NCBI GenBank assembly: GCA_002787235.1 | Contig: PCWG01000003.1 | Coordinates: forward strand, 1-38,276 | DNA length: 38,276 bases | Origin: Nitrospinae bacterium CG11_big_fil_rev_8_21_14_0_20_45_15 | GTDB lineage: Bacteria > Nitrospinota > Nitrospinia > Nitrospinales > VA-1 | Direction: 5' to 3' | In this document: one piece after another, positions 7,927-15,687 of the stretch | Numbering within the stretch: position 1 is the first letter of the stretch | Layout: the number at the start of each line of letters is the position of its first letter | Position numbers and translations under genes: made by a program | The notes under the pieces: generated by a model | The model's input: only the letters and a program-made list of their open reading frames with translations | Databases searched by the model: none | Told to the model about the DNA's origin: nothing

Positions 7927-8232
7927 ATGCCAAAAATTGAAATACAAAGTTTTTTCTATGACTTGATCCATTGCAAAGACAAGATTTTGTCTACCTTTGA
8001 TAAATGGGATGAAGTGTACGATGAAGATGAGCGAGGTCCGCTTGTTGCCGGTATACAGGAATGCAAAGAGGCGGATCTGATCAATCTCCTGCTCAATATT
8101 CAACGTCTGGCTTCGGGCTACGAACAAATCCATGAGCTGATGAATGCGGCAGAACAGGAACAGGTTGACGCCCTGATCGAAGAAACGGAAAAGGAAGACG
8201 ACGGTGACGATGACGACGAATGGGCAGACTAG
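7927..8232 (+). CDS. Small acidic protein, unknown function
   Basis: 101 residues, preceded by AAAGG with good spacing to ATG 7927. It is mostly helical, strongly acidic, and ends in an Asp/Glu-rich tail (EKEDDGDDDDEW). I recognise no family. It stands between the divergent DUF1566 gene and the 330-nt leader of the hybrid kinase. The strong ribosome-binding site and clean frame support a real gene; an acidic-tailed regulator or adaptor is possible, but nothing in the sequence shows it. Confidence 0.6.
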   Translation: MPKIEIQSFFYDLIHCKDKILSTFDKWDEVYDEDERGPLVAGIQECKEADLINLLLNIQRLASGYEQIHELMNAAEQEQVDALIEETEKEDDGDDDDEWAD

Positions 8233-8298
8233 ATATTGCCTCCAATCCATACTATGACCATGACTCCACTCGTAGCAATGTGGCATAGGTTCGCTTAG

Positions 8299-8329
8299 TG
8301 CTCTTTTTCAAATAATTTGAAAAAGAGCA
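8299..8329. promoter_or_regulatory. Long perfect palindrome (15-bp arms)
   Basis: Left arm TGCTCTTTTTCAAAT, one central A, right arm its exact reverse complement. It lies 67 nt past the acidic-protein stop and 235 nt before the kinase start. As RNA it would form a strong hairpin, but no T-run follows on either strand, so it is not a standard intrinsic terminator. An operator, an mRNA-stabilising 3' hairpin and a cruciform are all possible. Confidence 0.65.
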
Positions 8330-8370
8330 TCCTTCCCCTGCATAACAAGATCGAAACTTTATTTGGGCCA

Positions 8371-8391
8371 ATTTTTGATGTTGTCAAAAAT
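8371..8391. promoter_or_regulatory. Inverted repeat ATTTTTGA-N5-TCAAAAAT
   Basis: Eight-base perfect arms around TGTTG, about 175 nt upstream of the kinase ATG. It resembles a TTGA...TCAA operator but has a 5-nt rather than 6-nt centre, so it is not a proper FNR/FixK box. Candidate dimeric-regulator site. Confidence 0.4.
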
Positions 8392-8563
8392 ACAGGAGGT
8401 GTGTCTGTGTTCTTAGAATTACCTTTACACTTATTGGTGTAGTTAATCTTTCATGTTGAATAGATGTTTTTTTTAATGTAATATTTGTTGTCTAAAAATA
8501 GTTTCTGTGAAGTCTTAAAGAACGTACTTTTTCATCGTCTTGCAAGATACGGCGGGCATTTCT

Positions 8564-11095
8564 ATGACTTATTGTCTTCAGGATTTTCTTCAGAAACTAA
8601 TTATCAGAAGCTCCCTCCTGTACATCCTCGCTGGTATTTTAACAGCATTTATATTCATTTTAGACATCAATATGGAATTAGGCGTTGCGGGGGGGATTCC
8701 CTACGTTATCGTTATTCTTTTTGGCCTTTTGCAAGCGGATGCAAGGTATTTTCTTTGGGGTGGCATTACGGCGGTCGTCCTGACCATTGCGGGTTACTAT
8801 CTGTCGCCGGCGGGAGGGGATGAATGGAAAGTTCTGCTTAACCGTTTCTATTCTATTTTTTCGATTTTGTCCATATCGGTACTTTGTTTTATTTACAGGA
8901 AAATGGACGCCAATATCAAGAAAGCGAATAAAGAACTCAGTCATAAATTTCAACATATTTTTGAAGAATTTGGATACACCAAAAGTAACTCACTGACGGA
9001 TGACTCCTATTTTGAAACACTGAGTAAAAGTATGGTTGATGGCCTGGTGGTTATTGATGAGGCCGGAATTGTCAAATCAATCAACCCCGCAGTCAAGGAT
9101 ATTTTTCAATATGAGACTCATGAAGTCATTGGCAAAAATGTCAATTTATTAATGCCCGAGCCCTATAAAACGGAGCACGACCGCTATTTGAAGAATTACC
9201 TGACTTCAGGTAAGGCAAAGATCATTGGAATAGGGAGGGAGGTTCTGGGGCTCAAAAAAGACGGTAGCACCTTTCCAGTTGCGATTGCTGTCTCGGAGGT
9301 CTTTGTTGACGATAAAAGAAATTTCATTGGCGTAGTGAGAGATGTGAGTGAGCGGGAGAGGCTTCAAAACAGTCTTAGGTTGGAGACCCTCTATCTGAAG
9401 CATTTGTATTTAATGGCATCCATAGCCAACGAAACGCAGGATTTTGATGAGGCGATTCGATTTTGTTTGCACCAAATTTGCATTTTATCTGGTTGGTGTA
9501 TTGGACATTTTTTTATTTTTTCAAAAGAGAAGCAGGAATTTTTTTCATCTAATATCTACTATTGTCATGATGTGGATAGTTATATTGATTTTATTGCGGA
9601 AACAAAAAACAAAAAATTTGCAATTGGAGAAGGATTGCCCGGCCGGGTTTTTCTGAGTAAAAAGCATGAATTGATTGAGGATGTTTCTAAAGATATAAAT
9701 TTCCCACGCGCCAAAAATGCTACAAAGTCAAATATTAAAGGAGGCTTTGGACTCCCTTTATTTGTGAATAATGAAGTTTATGGCGTTATTGAATTTTTTT
9801 CCAAAGAGTCGATCAAGCCCAATCAACGGCTTATCGAGTTTGTGGATAATATGGGAATGCAAATGAGCCGTCTTCTGGAAAGAAGAGAATTTGAATACCA
9901 GTTGAGGTTTTCAAAAGATTATGCTGAAAAGGCCAATCAAGCGAAATCAGAATTTTTATCGAAAATGAGTCACGAGTTGAGGACACCCTTGAATTCGATT
10001 TTAGGGTTTTCGCAATTAATGCAAATGGATTCAAAAAATCCCTTGTCTGACGTACAAAAGGCGAATAACGAAAAAATTTTTAGTTCAGGGAAGCATTTAT
10101 TGCAACTTATCAATGAAGTATTGGATCTGGCAAAGATTGAGTCTGGAAAACTAGACGTTAAAACCGAATCTGTAAATTTGAGCGAATTGATAGAAGAATG
10201 CCTTGCGATGGTATCTCCGTTAGCCAGCAAAAATATGATAACCGTTGTTAACGAGCTATTGAATGATACACCGATATATCTCATGGCAGATAAAATGAAG
10301 CTCAAACAGGTCATCCTGAATCTTTTTTCCAATGGAATAAAATACAATAAGAAAAATGGAGTTTTGAAAATTCATGGGGCTCAAATAAAAGGCAATATTG
10401 CTCGAATCCGCATATCTGATACGGGAAAAGGCTTGTCGGAGGAAGCACAGCTGGAGGCTTTCGCGCCTTTTAGCAGGCTGGGGGCTGATAAAACAGACGT
10501 GGAAGGGACAGGCATTGGATTGCCCATTGCAAGGAACTTGATCGAAGCGATGGGTGGTATCTTGGGTGTTGAAAGTATATTGGGTGAAGGCAGTACTTTC
10601 TATTTTGATTTGCAATTAGCGAATCCTTATATTCCGGATCTAAATGTAGCTGACTCAAGTGATGATTTGGAAAATTCTAATAATACTGAGACTAAAAGTA
10701 TTTTCAATGTTCTATATATCGAAGACAATTTGTCTAATCTGAAATTGGTCGAACAAGTTTTATTGAGAATTGAAAATCTCAGATTTTTTTCTGCTACGGA
10801 AGCCTTGTCCGGAATTGATCTGGCAAGGCACCAGACTTTAGATTTAGTGTTGATGGATATCAATCTCCCTGACATTGATGGTTATGAGGCTTTTAAATTG
10901 CTTACAAATTATCCAGGAATGAGAGACATCCCTGTTTGGGCTGTCAGTGCCAATGCAATGCCGGAAGAAATTGAAAAAGCATTGGATATGGGATTTTCAG
11001 ACTATATAACGAAGCCCATTGATCAGATCAAATTTCTTGCCAAAGTTGAGAAATATGTGAATTCCTCCAGGTCTTCTGACACTCTTGACGTATAA
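8564..11095 (+). CDS. Hybrid histidine kinase: membrane domain, FixL-like haem-PAS, GAF, HisKA, HATPase, receiver
   Basis: 843 residues from ATG 8564 (GGCGG upstream; an in-frame TTG at 8540 is an alternative). Order: three or four membrane helices in residues 10-115, a coiled linker, PAS (about 155-265), GAF-like sensor (about 280-435), HisKA with the phospho-His at about 470 (SKMSHELRTPLNS), HATPase (NLFSNGIKYN, DTGKGL, GTGIGLPIA), then a receiver with phospho-Asp at about 765 (LVLMDINLPDIDG). The PAS matches FixL closely: MPEPYKTEHDRYL places His205 at the FixL haem-ligating histidine, and IIGIGREV places Arg225 at the FixL O2-contacting arginine. I therefore predict an oxygen-sensing haem kinase. 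It has no adjacent DNA-binding regulator, so its output partner is unknown. Confidence 0.9.
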   Translation: MTYCLQDFLQKLIIRSSLLYILAGILTAFIFILDINMELGVAGGIPYVIVILFGLLQADARYFLWGGITAVVLTIAGYYLSPAGGDEWKVLLNRFYSIFSILSISVLCFIYRKMDANIKKANKELSHKFQHIFEEFGYTKSNSLTDDSYFETLSKSMVDGLVVIDEAGIVKSINPAVKDIFQYETHEVIGKNVNLLMPEPYKTEHDRYLKNYLTSGKAKIIGIGREVLGLKKDGSTFPVAIAVSEVFVDDKRNFIGVVRDVSERERLQNSLRLETLYLKHLYLMASIANETQDFDEAIRFCLHQICILSGWCIGHFFIFSKEKQEFFSSNIYYCHDVDSYIDFIAETKNKKFAIGEGLPGRVFLSKKHELIEDVSKDINFPRAKNATKSNIKGGFGLPLFVNNEVYGVIEFFSKESIKPNQRLIEFVDNMGMQMSRLLERREFEYQLRFSKDYAEKANQAKSEFLSKMSHELRTPLNSILGFSQLMQMDSKNPLSDVQKANNEKIFSSGKHLLQLINEVLDLAKIESGKLDVKTESVNLSELIEECLAMVSPLASKNMITVVNELLNDTPIYLMADKMKLKQVILNLFSNGIKYNKKNGVLKIHGAQIKGNIARIRISDTGKGLSEEAQLEAFAPFSRLGADKTDVEGTGIGLPIARNLIEAMGGILGVESILGEGSTFYFDLQLANPYIPDLNVADSSDDLENSNNTETKSIFNVLYIEDNLSNLKLVEQVLLRIENLRFFSATEALSGIDLARHQTLDLVLMDINLPDIDGYEAFKLLTNYPGMRDIPVWAVSANAMPEEIEKALDMGFSDYITKPIDQIKFLAKVEKYVNSSRSSDTLDV

Positions 11096-11108
11096 TATTC
11101 TGTTGATA

Positions 11109-11585
11109 TTAAAAGAGGGTTGTTTTTGCCGTTTTACGCAGGTAAAGCGGATGTTTGGGTTGTCCCATTTGCGTCAAACCGAAGGTCTCGGGCGCGATCC
11201 CCTCTTTTTTCAGCAATAGCAAGAGTTTGTCCCCGCGTTCCAGATGGATGCCGTGGTTGCCCCAGGCGCACACGACTTTTTGGGCCTCTTTTGCTCTTTT
11301 TAAAATCATGGCATTGTTTCTGGGCCCGATGGGTTTCCCCATTTTCAAGAGCTCTTTCGGGTAGGTAGTGCGGAAGGCAAAAATATTACAGACGTACATT
11401 CCACCAAAGCCCCAAAGTTTTGCAAAACGCTGACAACGTTCCACGGTTGGGTCGTTTTTTGTCTCATCTGCGGTTGAAGGGTTGAGCATGATGAAAGCGA
11501 CGGATCCTTTTTCCTTGTCCCACAGCCGCCATAAATCGTAGCGATATTGTTTGCATTTTGAAAATACAGCCCCCGTGTCGATCAT
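11109..11585 (-). CDS. DUF1643 family protein
   Basis: 158 residues matching the DUF1643 pattern throughout: YRYDLWRLWD, FIMLNPSTADETKNDPTVERCQRFAKLWGF, the NIFAFRTTYPKEL core, NNAMILKRAKEAQKVVCAWGNHG, and the C-terminal LTQMGQPKHPLYL. The family is widespread and cytosolic, and no biochemical role is established to my knowledge. Its ATG overlaps the stop of the upstream SGNH hydrolase gene (ATGA), so the two are co-translated. It converges on the hybrid kinase with a gap of 13 nt. Confidence 0.88.
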   Translation of the reverse strand: MIDTGAVFSKCKQYRYDLWRLWDKEKGSVAFIMLNPSTADETKNDPTVERCQRFAKLWGFGGMYVCNIFAFRTTYPKELLKMGKPIGPRNNAMILKRAKEAQKVVCAWGNHGIHLERGDKLLLLLKKEGIAPETFGLTQMGQPKHPLYLRKTAKTTLF

Positions 11586-12259
11586 CGGTGATCCTCAGCT
11601 TCCAGCATTTGAGTCATTACCGGCAGGATGGTGTTGACCCATCGTTGATATTGTTTGGCAGAGGGGTGCATGCCGTCTTCTGAGAACATTCCCTTTTGCA
11701 GGCACAATTCCCGTGAGAGAGGAAAAATATCGACTCTGGTGAGATGACGCTTTTCGGCCTCTTCGACGAGAATACGATTCATCCTCTGAATGCCATTGAC
11801 GGCACTTTTGCCGTATCCCCATTTTTTCCCAGTAGGTGAGCATGAAAATTCCGGGGCGGTTACGATTAAAATCCGTCCACTTGTCACTATTTCTAATAAG
11901 GAATCCAGAATAAGAATGATTTCTTTTCGGTAGCGAGTGCTGGTGAATCCATGTGCCCAATCGTTCACGCCGATCAGAAAGCTGACGAATTGCGGTTTCA
12001 GTTCTTTTAGTTGCGGAATCTGCGATTTTAAAACTTCAGTGGAAGTGTTGCCAGACTGTGCGAGATTCGCGACAAGTTCAACGGTTTGCCCCTGTTGATT
12101 GAGAAGATGCGTCAGTTGCGCAGGCCAGCTTTCTGAGGGGTTGACACCGGGCCCTTGGGTATAAGAATCTCCCAGTGCAACATACCGTAGATTTTCTGCA
12201 AAGGCAGGGGTTCCGTTAAAAGTGACTGTCAATAAAACTAAAGTCAGGAAAGGAAGCAC
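11582..12259 (-). CDS. Secreted SGNH/GDSL hydrolase (esterase or lysophospholipase type)
   Basis: 225 residues with a cleavable signal peptide (LTLVLLTVTFNGTPAFA, about residues 5-21); the start codon appears to be GTG. SGNH blocks: nucleophile Ser32 in ALGDSYTQG, oxyanion Gly70 (LAQSGNTS), Asn99 in IGVNDW, and the Asp195/His198 pair in EDGMHPS. This is the TesA/arylesterase-like layout, and a periplasmic ester hydrolase is expected; the substrate is not visible. It lies downstream of the hemQ-like gene's terminator, so it probably has its own promoter, and its stop overlaps the DUF1643 start. Confidence 0.88.
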   Translation of the reverse strand: MLPFLTLVLLTVTFNGTPAFAENLRYVALGDSYTQGPGVNPSESWPAQLTHLLNQQGQTVELVANLAQSGNTSTEVLKSQIPQLKELKPQFVSFLIGVNDWAHGFTSTRYRKEIILILDSLLEIVTSGRILIVTAPEFSCSPTGKKWGYGKSAVNGIQRMNRILVEEAEKRHLTRVDIFPLSRELCLQKGMFSEDGMHPSAKQYQRWVNTILPVMTQMLEAEDHR

Positions 12260-12282
12260 GATTTGTGTGTGTCCTCAAAGTA

Positions 12283-12320
12283 AAAAGGGGGCCTGCGCCT
12301 TGTGGCGCAAGCCCCCTTTG
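12283..12320 (-). terminator. Intrinsic terminator of the PCP_red-HemQ gene
   Basis: AAAGGGGGCCTGCGCC (12285-12300) pairs with GGCGCAAGCCCCCTTT (12304-12319) across a 3-nt loop with one mismatch. On the minus strand the hairpin is followed by TTTTTAC. It begins 17 nt after the stop of the 12337-13293 gene, so that gene is a discrete transcript end. Confidence 0.88.
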
Positions 12321-12336
12321 AATGATGCGAGATAGA

Positions 12337-13293
12337 TCAGCCGAGGCTGTTGATTGTATCTTCCAGTGACATGGCGATACAGGTGAAAATTGGAGTGTCC
12401 TCCACAACATAGCGACTGCCTTCGGTTTCTCTAAGTTCCATAACAAGATCCACAAAATCCGCGGGGTAGTCGGTCTCGAAGGCAACAACAAATTCTTGAT
12501 CGTCGATCCCAAAGGAATAGGTGGTGTTCAATTTAACAGAGGGGAATTTATTCCCAACATAGATATGCTCATCCATGATCCCTTGTCGTGTGAACTGGGT
12601 AAGCAAGTACCATTCCCGTGATTTGACGAAAGGATAAATGAACAAATACTTCGCCTTGCCGGGGATGATGTGGGTTCTGTCTTCTTCGTGCTCGGGATTG
12701 AACATGTCCTGATACATGGACCGCTTGGTCATGGACAAGTAAGATATCGTCGTATTGAGATAAGCACCCAAACGCGTTTTCAGCAATTGCGTTGTCATCT
12801 TTTGGAACTCTTCGAGTTCGTAAGAGATGCGCCAAAGCATGATATCGCAGTCGCTACGAATGCCAACCATGGAGTAGCTGAGCAGAATCATTTTGGATTG
12901 AGTGTCGTATTCTTCCAAAAAGTCAATGAACTCTCTCTTTGCGGCTTCCTTTTCTTCTGTAGGCAGACGTCGGAAAGATGGATCCAGTTTGTAAAAGGAA
13001 AAATTGACGTATTGTCTTTTTACTTCTTTATTAGCAGTCGTTTCCGCCTGTTGTTGGGCTTTCTCAGCTCTCGATGCGGCGATAGCGGCACCTTCCCGTT
13101 CTTGTCTTGCACGAGAAACCACTTCGTCATCTACCTCTGTAAGGCCTTTGTCTTTTGCGTAATTTTCGATTCCACGGACTACACTTTTTCGGACGAAGAA
13201 GGGAACATTCTTCATCCTTTCCACCGCTTCGTCGGTCCAATTCAATTCCACAGCCGGCATAAAATCTTCCAGCTCTTTGTCGTCGATGCTCAC
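12337..13293 (-). CDS. PCP_red domain fused to a chlorite-dismutase/HemQ-family haem enzyme
   Basis: 318 residues. Residues 15-63 match the PCP_red domain found at the C-terminus of light-independent protochlorophyllide reductase subunit B (NWTDEAVERMKNVPFFVRK...ENYAKDKGLTEVDDEVV). A charged helical linker (64-93) leads to a full Cld-family domain (94-318). Proximal haem ligand is His243 (MDEHIYVG). The coproheme-decarboxylase tyrosine is Tyr220 in FIYPFVKSREWYLL. At the distal position, where true chlorite dismutases have a catalytic Arg, I see Leu255/Asn256, as in actinobacterial-type HemQ. Coproheme decarboxylation is therefore likelier than chlorite dismutation. It has its own terminator and is divergent from the CDF gene. 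Confidence 0.87.
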   Translation of the reverse strand: MSIDDKELEDFMPAVELNWTDEAVERMKNVPFFVRKSVVRGIENYAKDKGLTEVDDEVVSRARQEREGAAIAASRAEKAQQQAETTANKEVKRQYVNFSFYKLDPSFRRLPTEEKEAAKREFIDFLEEYDTQSKMILLSYSMVGIRSDCDIMLWRISYELEEFQKMTTQLLKTRLGAYLNTTISYLSMTKRSMYQDMFNPEHEEDRTHIIPGKAKYLFIYPFVKSREWYLLTQFTRQGIMDEHIYVGNKFPSVKLNTTYSFGIDDQEFVVAFETDYPADFVDLVMELRETEGSRYVVEDTPIFTCIAMSLEDTINSLG

Positions 13294-13532
13294 GTCGGAA
13301 TTCTCTTTATTTAAGGGTTTAGGATAAGCCGAAATTATACCTCAATGCCCATCAAAAGCAAAGATTTTCTCAAAAATCTGTTCCGACGGTTCTTCAGTCT
13401 TATAAAAAAACAGTCGAAAACGGCCTTATCTTGACATCATTGAAGGGGCTTTCTACAATGATCGCTAACGGTTCATAGTATATATTATAGATTGAAATAT
13501 CAGAAAAATCATTCCATTCCAAGCCGAAAGAA

Positions 13533-14429
13533 ATGACACACTCTTCACATATAAAACAACGGTTGAAGTGGGCACTGCTCTTTACAGCCCTCATATTGAT
13601 CGTTGAGTTGATTGGCGGAATTATTGCGAATAGTCTCGCGTTGATTGGTGATGCGGCGCATATGTTTTCAGACATGGCGGCTTTAGGGCTCAGTTGGCTG
13701 GCTCTAACCTGGGCGCATCGTCCTTCCCCAAATGATAAAACTTACGGTTACCACAGGGCTGAAATTTTAGCGGCACTCATCAACGGCATTTTATTGTTTA
13801 CCATGGCGGCAATGATCGCGATGTCGGCTTGGGAACGGTTGAATGCACCACGGGAAATAGATTCTGTAACGGTGATGATTGTTGCGGCCATTGGCCTGGT
13901 TACCAATGGGATTGTCATTTTTATATTGAAAGATTCGCACCATCATTCGCACGACCTGAATGTGAAAAGTGCTTTTTATCATGTCATTGGAGATACGATC
14001 AGTTCGGCGGGAGTCATCGTGGGGGGTGCCGTGATCTGGTATACGGGATGGTATTATATTGATTCTTTAATCGCGCTGGCGATTGCGTGCCTCCTGGTTT
14101 GGGGAGCTAAAAACATTCTTTCAGATTCTGTGCATATTCTGATGGAAGGTGTGCCGAAAAACGCATCTGTTACAGATGTTGTTCAGGAGCTAAAATTATT
14201 GCCCGGAATTCTTGATATTCATGAACTCCATATCTGGAGTATTTGCTCCAATGTCAATGCTCTGAGTGCCCATGTCCTGATACCCGATCAAAAGGTCAAT
14301 CAGGCTGAAACGATACTCACTGACATACAGTCTGCACTTGCCGATAAATTCAATATCACACACTCCACGATTCAGTTTGAGAGTGCTCTGTGTAATACTC
14401 CAGACCTTTCCTGTGAAATCGAACATTGA
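13533..14429 (+). CDS. Cation diffusion facilitator metal/H+ antiporter (CzcD/ZitB-like)
   Basis: 298 residues with six membrane helices in the first 200 and a cytoplasmic C-terminal ferredoxin-like domain (about 205-298). Family members export Zn2+, Co2+, Cd2+ or related divalent metals. The intramembrane metal site is visible as HxxxD in helix 2 (DAAHMFSD, His43/Asp47) and HVIGD in helix 5. Also present: YGYHRAEILAALINGILL and ILMEGVP, a conserved family segment. A short His-rich loop (HHHSHD) lies between helices 4 and 5, typical of Zn exporters. The metallo-hydrolase gene starts 16 nt downstream, suggesting an operon. Confidence 0.95.
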   Translation: MTHSSHIKQRLKWALLFTALILIVELIGGIIANSLALIGDAAHMFSDMAALGLSWLALTWAHRPSPNDKTYGYHRAEILAALINGILLFTMAAMIAMSAWERLNAPREIDSVTVMIVAAIGLVTNGIVIFILKDSHHHSHDLNVKSAFYHVIGDTISSAGVIVGGAVIWYTGWYYIDSLIALAIACLLVWGAKNILSDSVHILMEGVPKNASVTDVVQELKLLPGILDIHELHIWSICSNVNALSAHVLIPDQKVNQAETILTDIQSALADKFNITHSTIQFESALCNTPDLSCEIEH

Positions 14430-14445
14430 AAGCTGAAAAAAACAT

Positions 14446-15213
14446 ATGGAACTGATTTTTTTGGGTACGGGTACATCGACGGGGGTTCCTTCTCTGTGTT
14501 GCGATTGCGAGGTTTGCCGGTCCGATCATCCTAAAAACCAGCGCTTGCGTTCGTCCATTTTGGTGCGGCAGGGTGATTTTCATTTGCTCATCGATACCTC
14601 TACGGATATGCGGCAACAGTGTCTGGCAAGAAAAATCCGACGCATTGATGCAGTTCTTTACACACACCACCATGCGGATCATGTTCACGGCATTGATGAG
14701 TTGAGAAGCTTCAATTTTTTCAATAAAACGACGACGCCCTGTTACGGCAGTGCCTCGACTTTGCAAGATATTCGGACTAAGTTCAGTTATATATTCGATT
14801 CCAATGTCCAGGTGGGGGGAGGGCTTCCGAAGCTGATTTTGAACGAAATCAACGGGGAGACTTTTTCACTGGGTGACATAGCGGTGACACCTCTGGATAT
14901 TGAGCACGGTGGTTTGACAATCACGGCCTACCGTCTGAATGATATTGCCTATGTCACCGATTGTAGCGGGATTCCTGAGAAAACAAGAGAGCAATTGATG
15001 GGACTCGATTTGCTGATTATCAATGCCTTGGGTTTTGAGCCACATCCTACGCACTTTTGTTTGTCGCAGGCGTTGGATGCGATTGAAGATTTGAAACCGA
15101 AACGAGCCCTGTTAACACACATCAATCACAAATTTGATCATGACAAATTGAGTGCCGAGTTACCAGAGAACGTGGAACTGGCTTACGATGGGCTCAGGCT
15201 ACAGATTCCTTGA
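14446..15213 (+). CDS. Metallo-beta-lactamase-fold hydrolase, PhnP-like
   Basis: 255 residues. The opening FLGTGTSTGVPSLCCDCEVC carries the GTGTSxGVP signature and a cysteine cluster typical of PhnP-type phosphodiesterases. The dinuclear metal site is THHHADHVHGID, with further ligands in YVTDCSG and LTHINHKFDH. Related enzymes hydrolyse cyclic phosphodiesters or act as RNase Z-like nucleases. No phosphonate (phn) genes are near, so the phosphonate role is unsupported here and the substrate is open. It follows the CDF transporter by 16 nt on the same strand; both are metal-linked proteins. Confidence 0.88.
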   Translation: MELIFLGTGTSTGVPSLCCDCEVCRSDHPKNQRLRSSILVRQGDFHLLIDTSTDMRQQCLARKIRRIDAVLYTHHHADHVHGIDELRSFNFFNKTTTPCYGSASTLQDIRTKFSYIFDSNVQVGGGLPKLILNEINGETFSLGDIAVTPLDIEHGGLTITAYRLNDIAYVTDCSGIPEKTREQLMGLDLLIINALGFEPHPTHFCLSQALDAIEDLKPKRALLTHINHKFDHDKLSAELPENVELAYDGLRLQIP

Positions 15214-15234
15214 AAATTTCAGCGGGCGCGAAAA

Positions 15235-15525
15235 TCAGTCAAAGTCAATATCGCGGAGAGGAAGATTGCTGTTTTTATCGACATTTTTTTGAGCTTCCCG
15301 AAACTTGTCCTGTAGAAGCCGATTGCGGTCTTTTTCGCTAGCACTGCGTTGTTTGAATATATTTTCTTGTTCCTTGCGCTGGGAGTCCAGGCTTTTCATC
15401 ATATCCGAGAGCGAGGCCGCTGGTTTTTCCTTTTTTGCTTCCCAGATCACTTCACCCGTTTTTTGATCAACCGTCAGTTTTGTTTCGCAACAAGGGCAAA
15501 CCACATCCAGTTTTTTATAACCCAT
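15235..15525 (-). CDS. Small zinc-ribbon protein, unknown function
   Basis: 96 residues. The N-terminus has CPCCETKLTVDQKTGEVIWE, half of a zinc ribbon with the strand-turn-strand pattern seen in many small bacterial zinc-binding proteins. The rest is a charged helix (about 36-85) that could form a coiled coil. Only one CxxC pair with an extra Cys is present, so zinc binding would probably need a dimer. It is convergent with the metallo-hydrolase gene, and no clear ribosome-binding site is seen. Function unknown. Confidence 0.65.
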   Translation of the reverse strand: MGYKKLDVVCPCCETKLTVDQKTGEVIWEAKKEKPAASLSDMMKSLDSQRKEQENIFKQRSASEKDRNRLLQDKFREAQKNVDKNSNLPLRDIDFD

Positions 15526-15687
15526 GACTTTTTTATCTAAGAAATAGTGTTCGATTCAAATACAGCTCTGCCATTATAGCAAACATAATGAAACCGGCAC
15601 AAGCAGACTGTTTGGTAAAGAATTTTTTGTGAACGGATACTCCATGCGTTCCAGTGGGATGAGAGGGGTTTTCAGGAGAGGAAAAGG

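Larger units (their letters stand above)
8233..8563. other. 331-nt non-coding leader upstream of the hybrid kinase, with two inverted repeats
   Basis: No normal-length gene fits here. The stretch holds a 15-bp perfect inverted repeat around one central base (8299-8329), a second inverted repeat (8371-8391), and an AGGAGGT element (8394-8400) followed by a very short GTG-started frame ending at 8442. The rest is AT-rich. These features suggest a regulated 5' region for the downstream kinase, but none is a recognised riboswitch. Confidence 0.5.

Noticed and set aside
12337-13293. True chlorite dismutase
   Set aside because: The distal catalytic Arg is not present at the aligned position; HemQ-type residues fit better.
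12670-13314. 214-residue plus-strand frame antisense to the HemQ-family gene
   Set aside because: Exact antisense shadow of a gene with strong family motifs; its own translation resembles nothing.
13400-13675. 91-residue minus-strand frame in front of the CDF gene
   Set aside because: Overlaps the CDF start by 143 nt on the other strand and has no recognisable domain.
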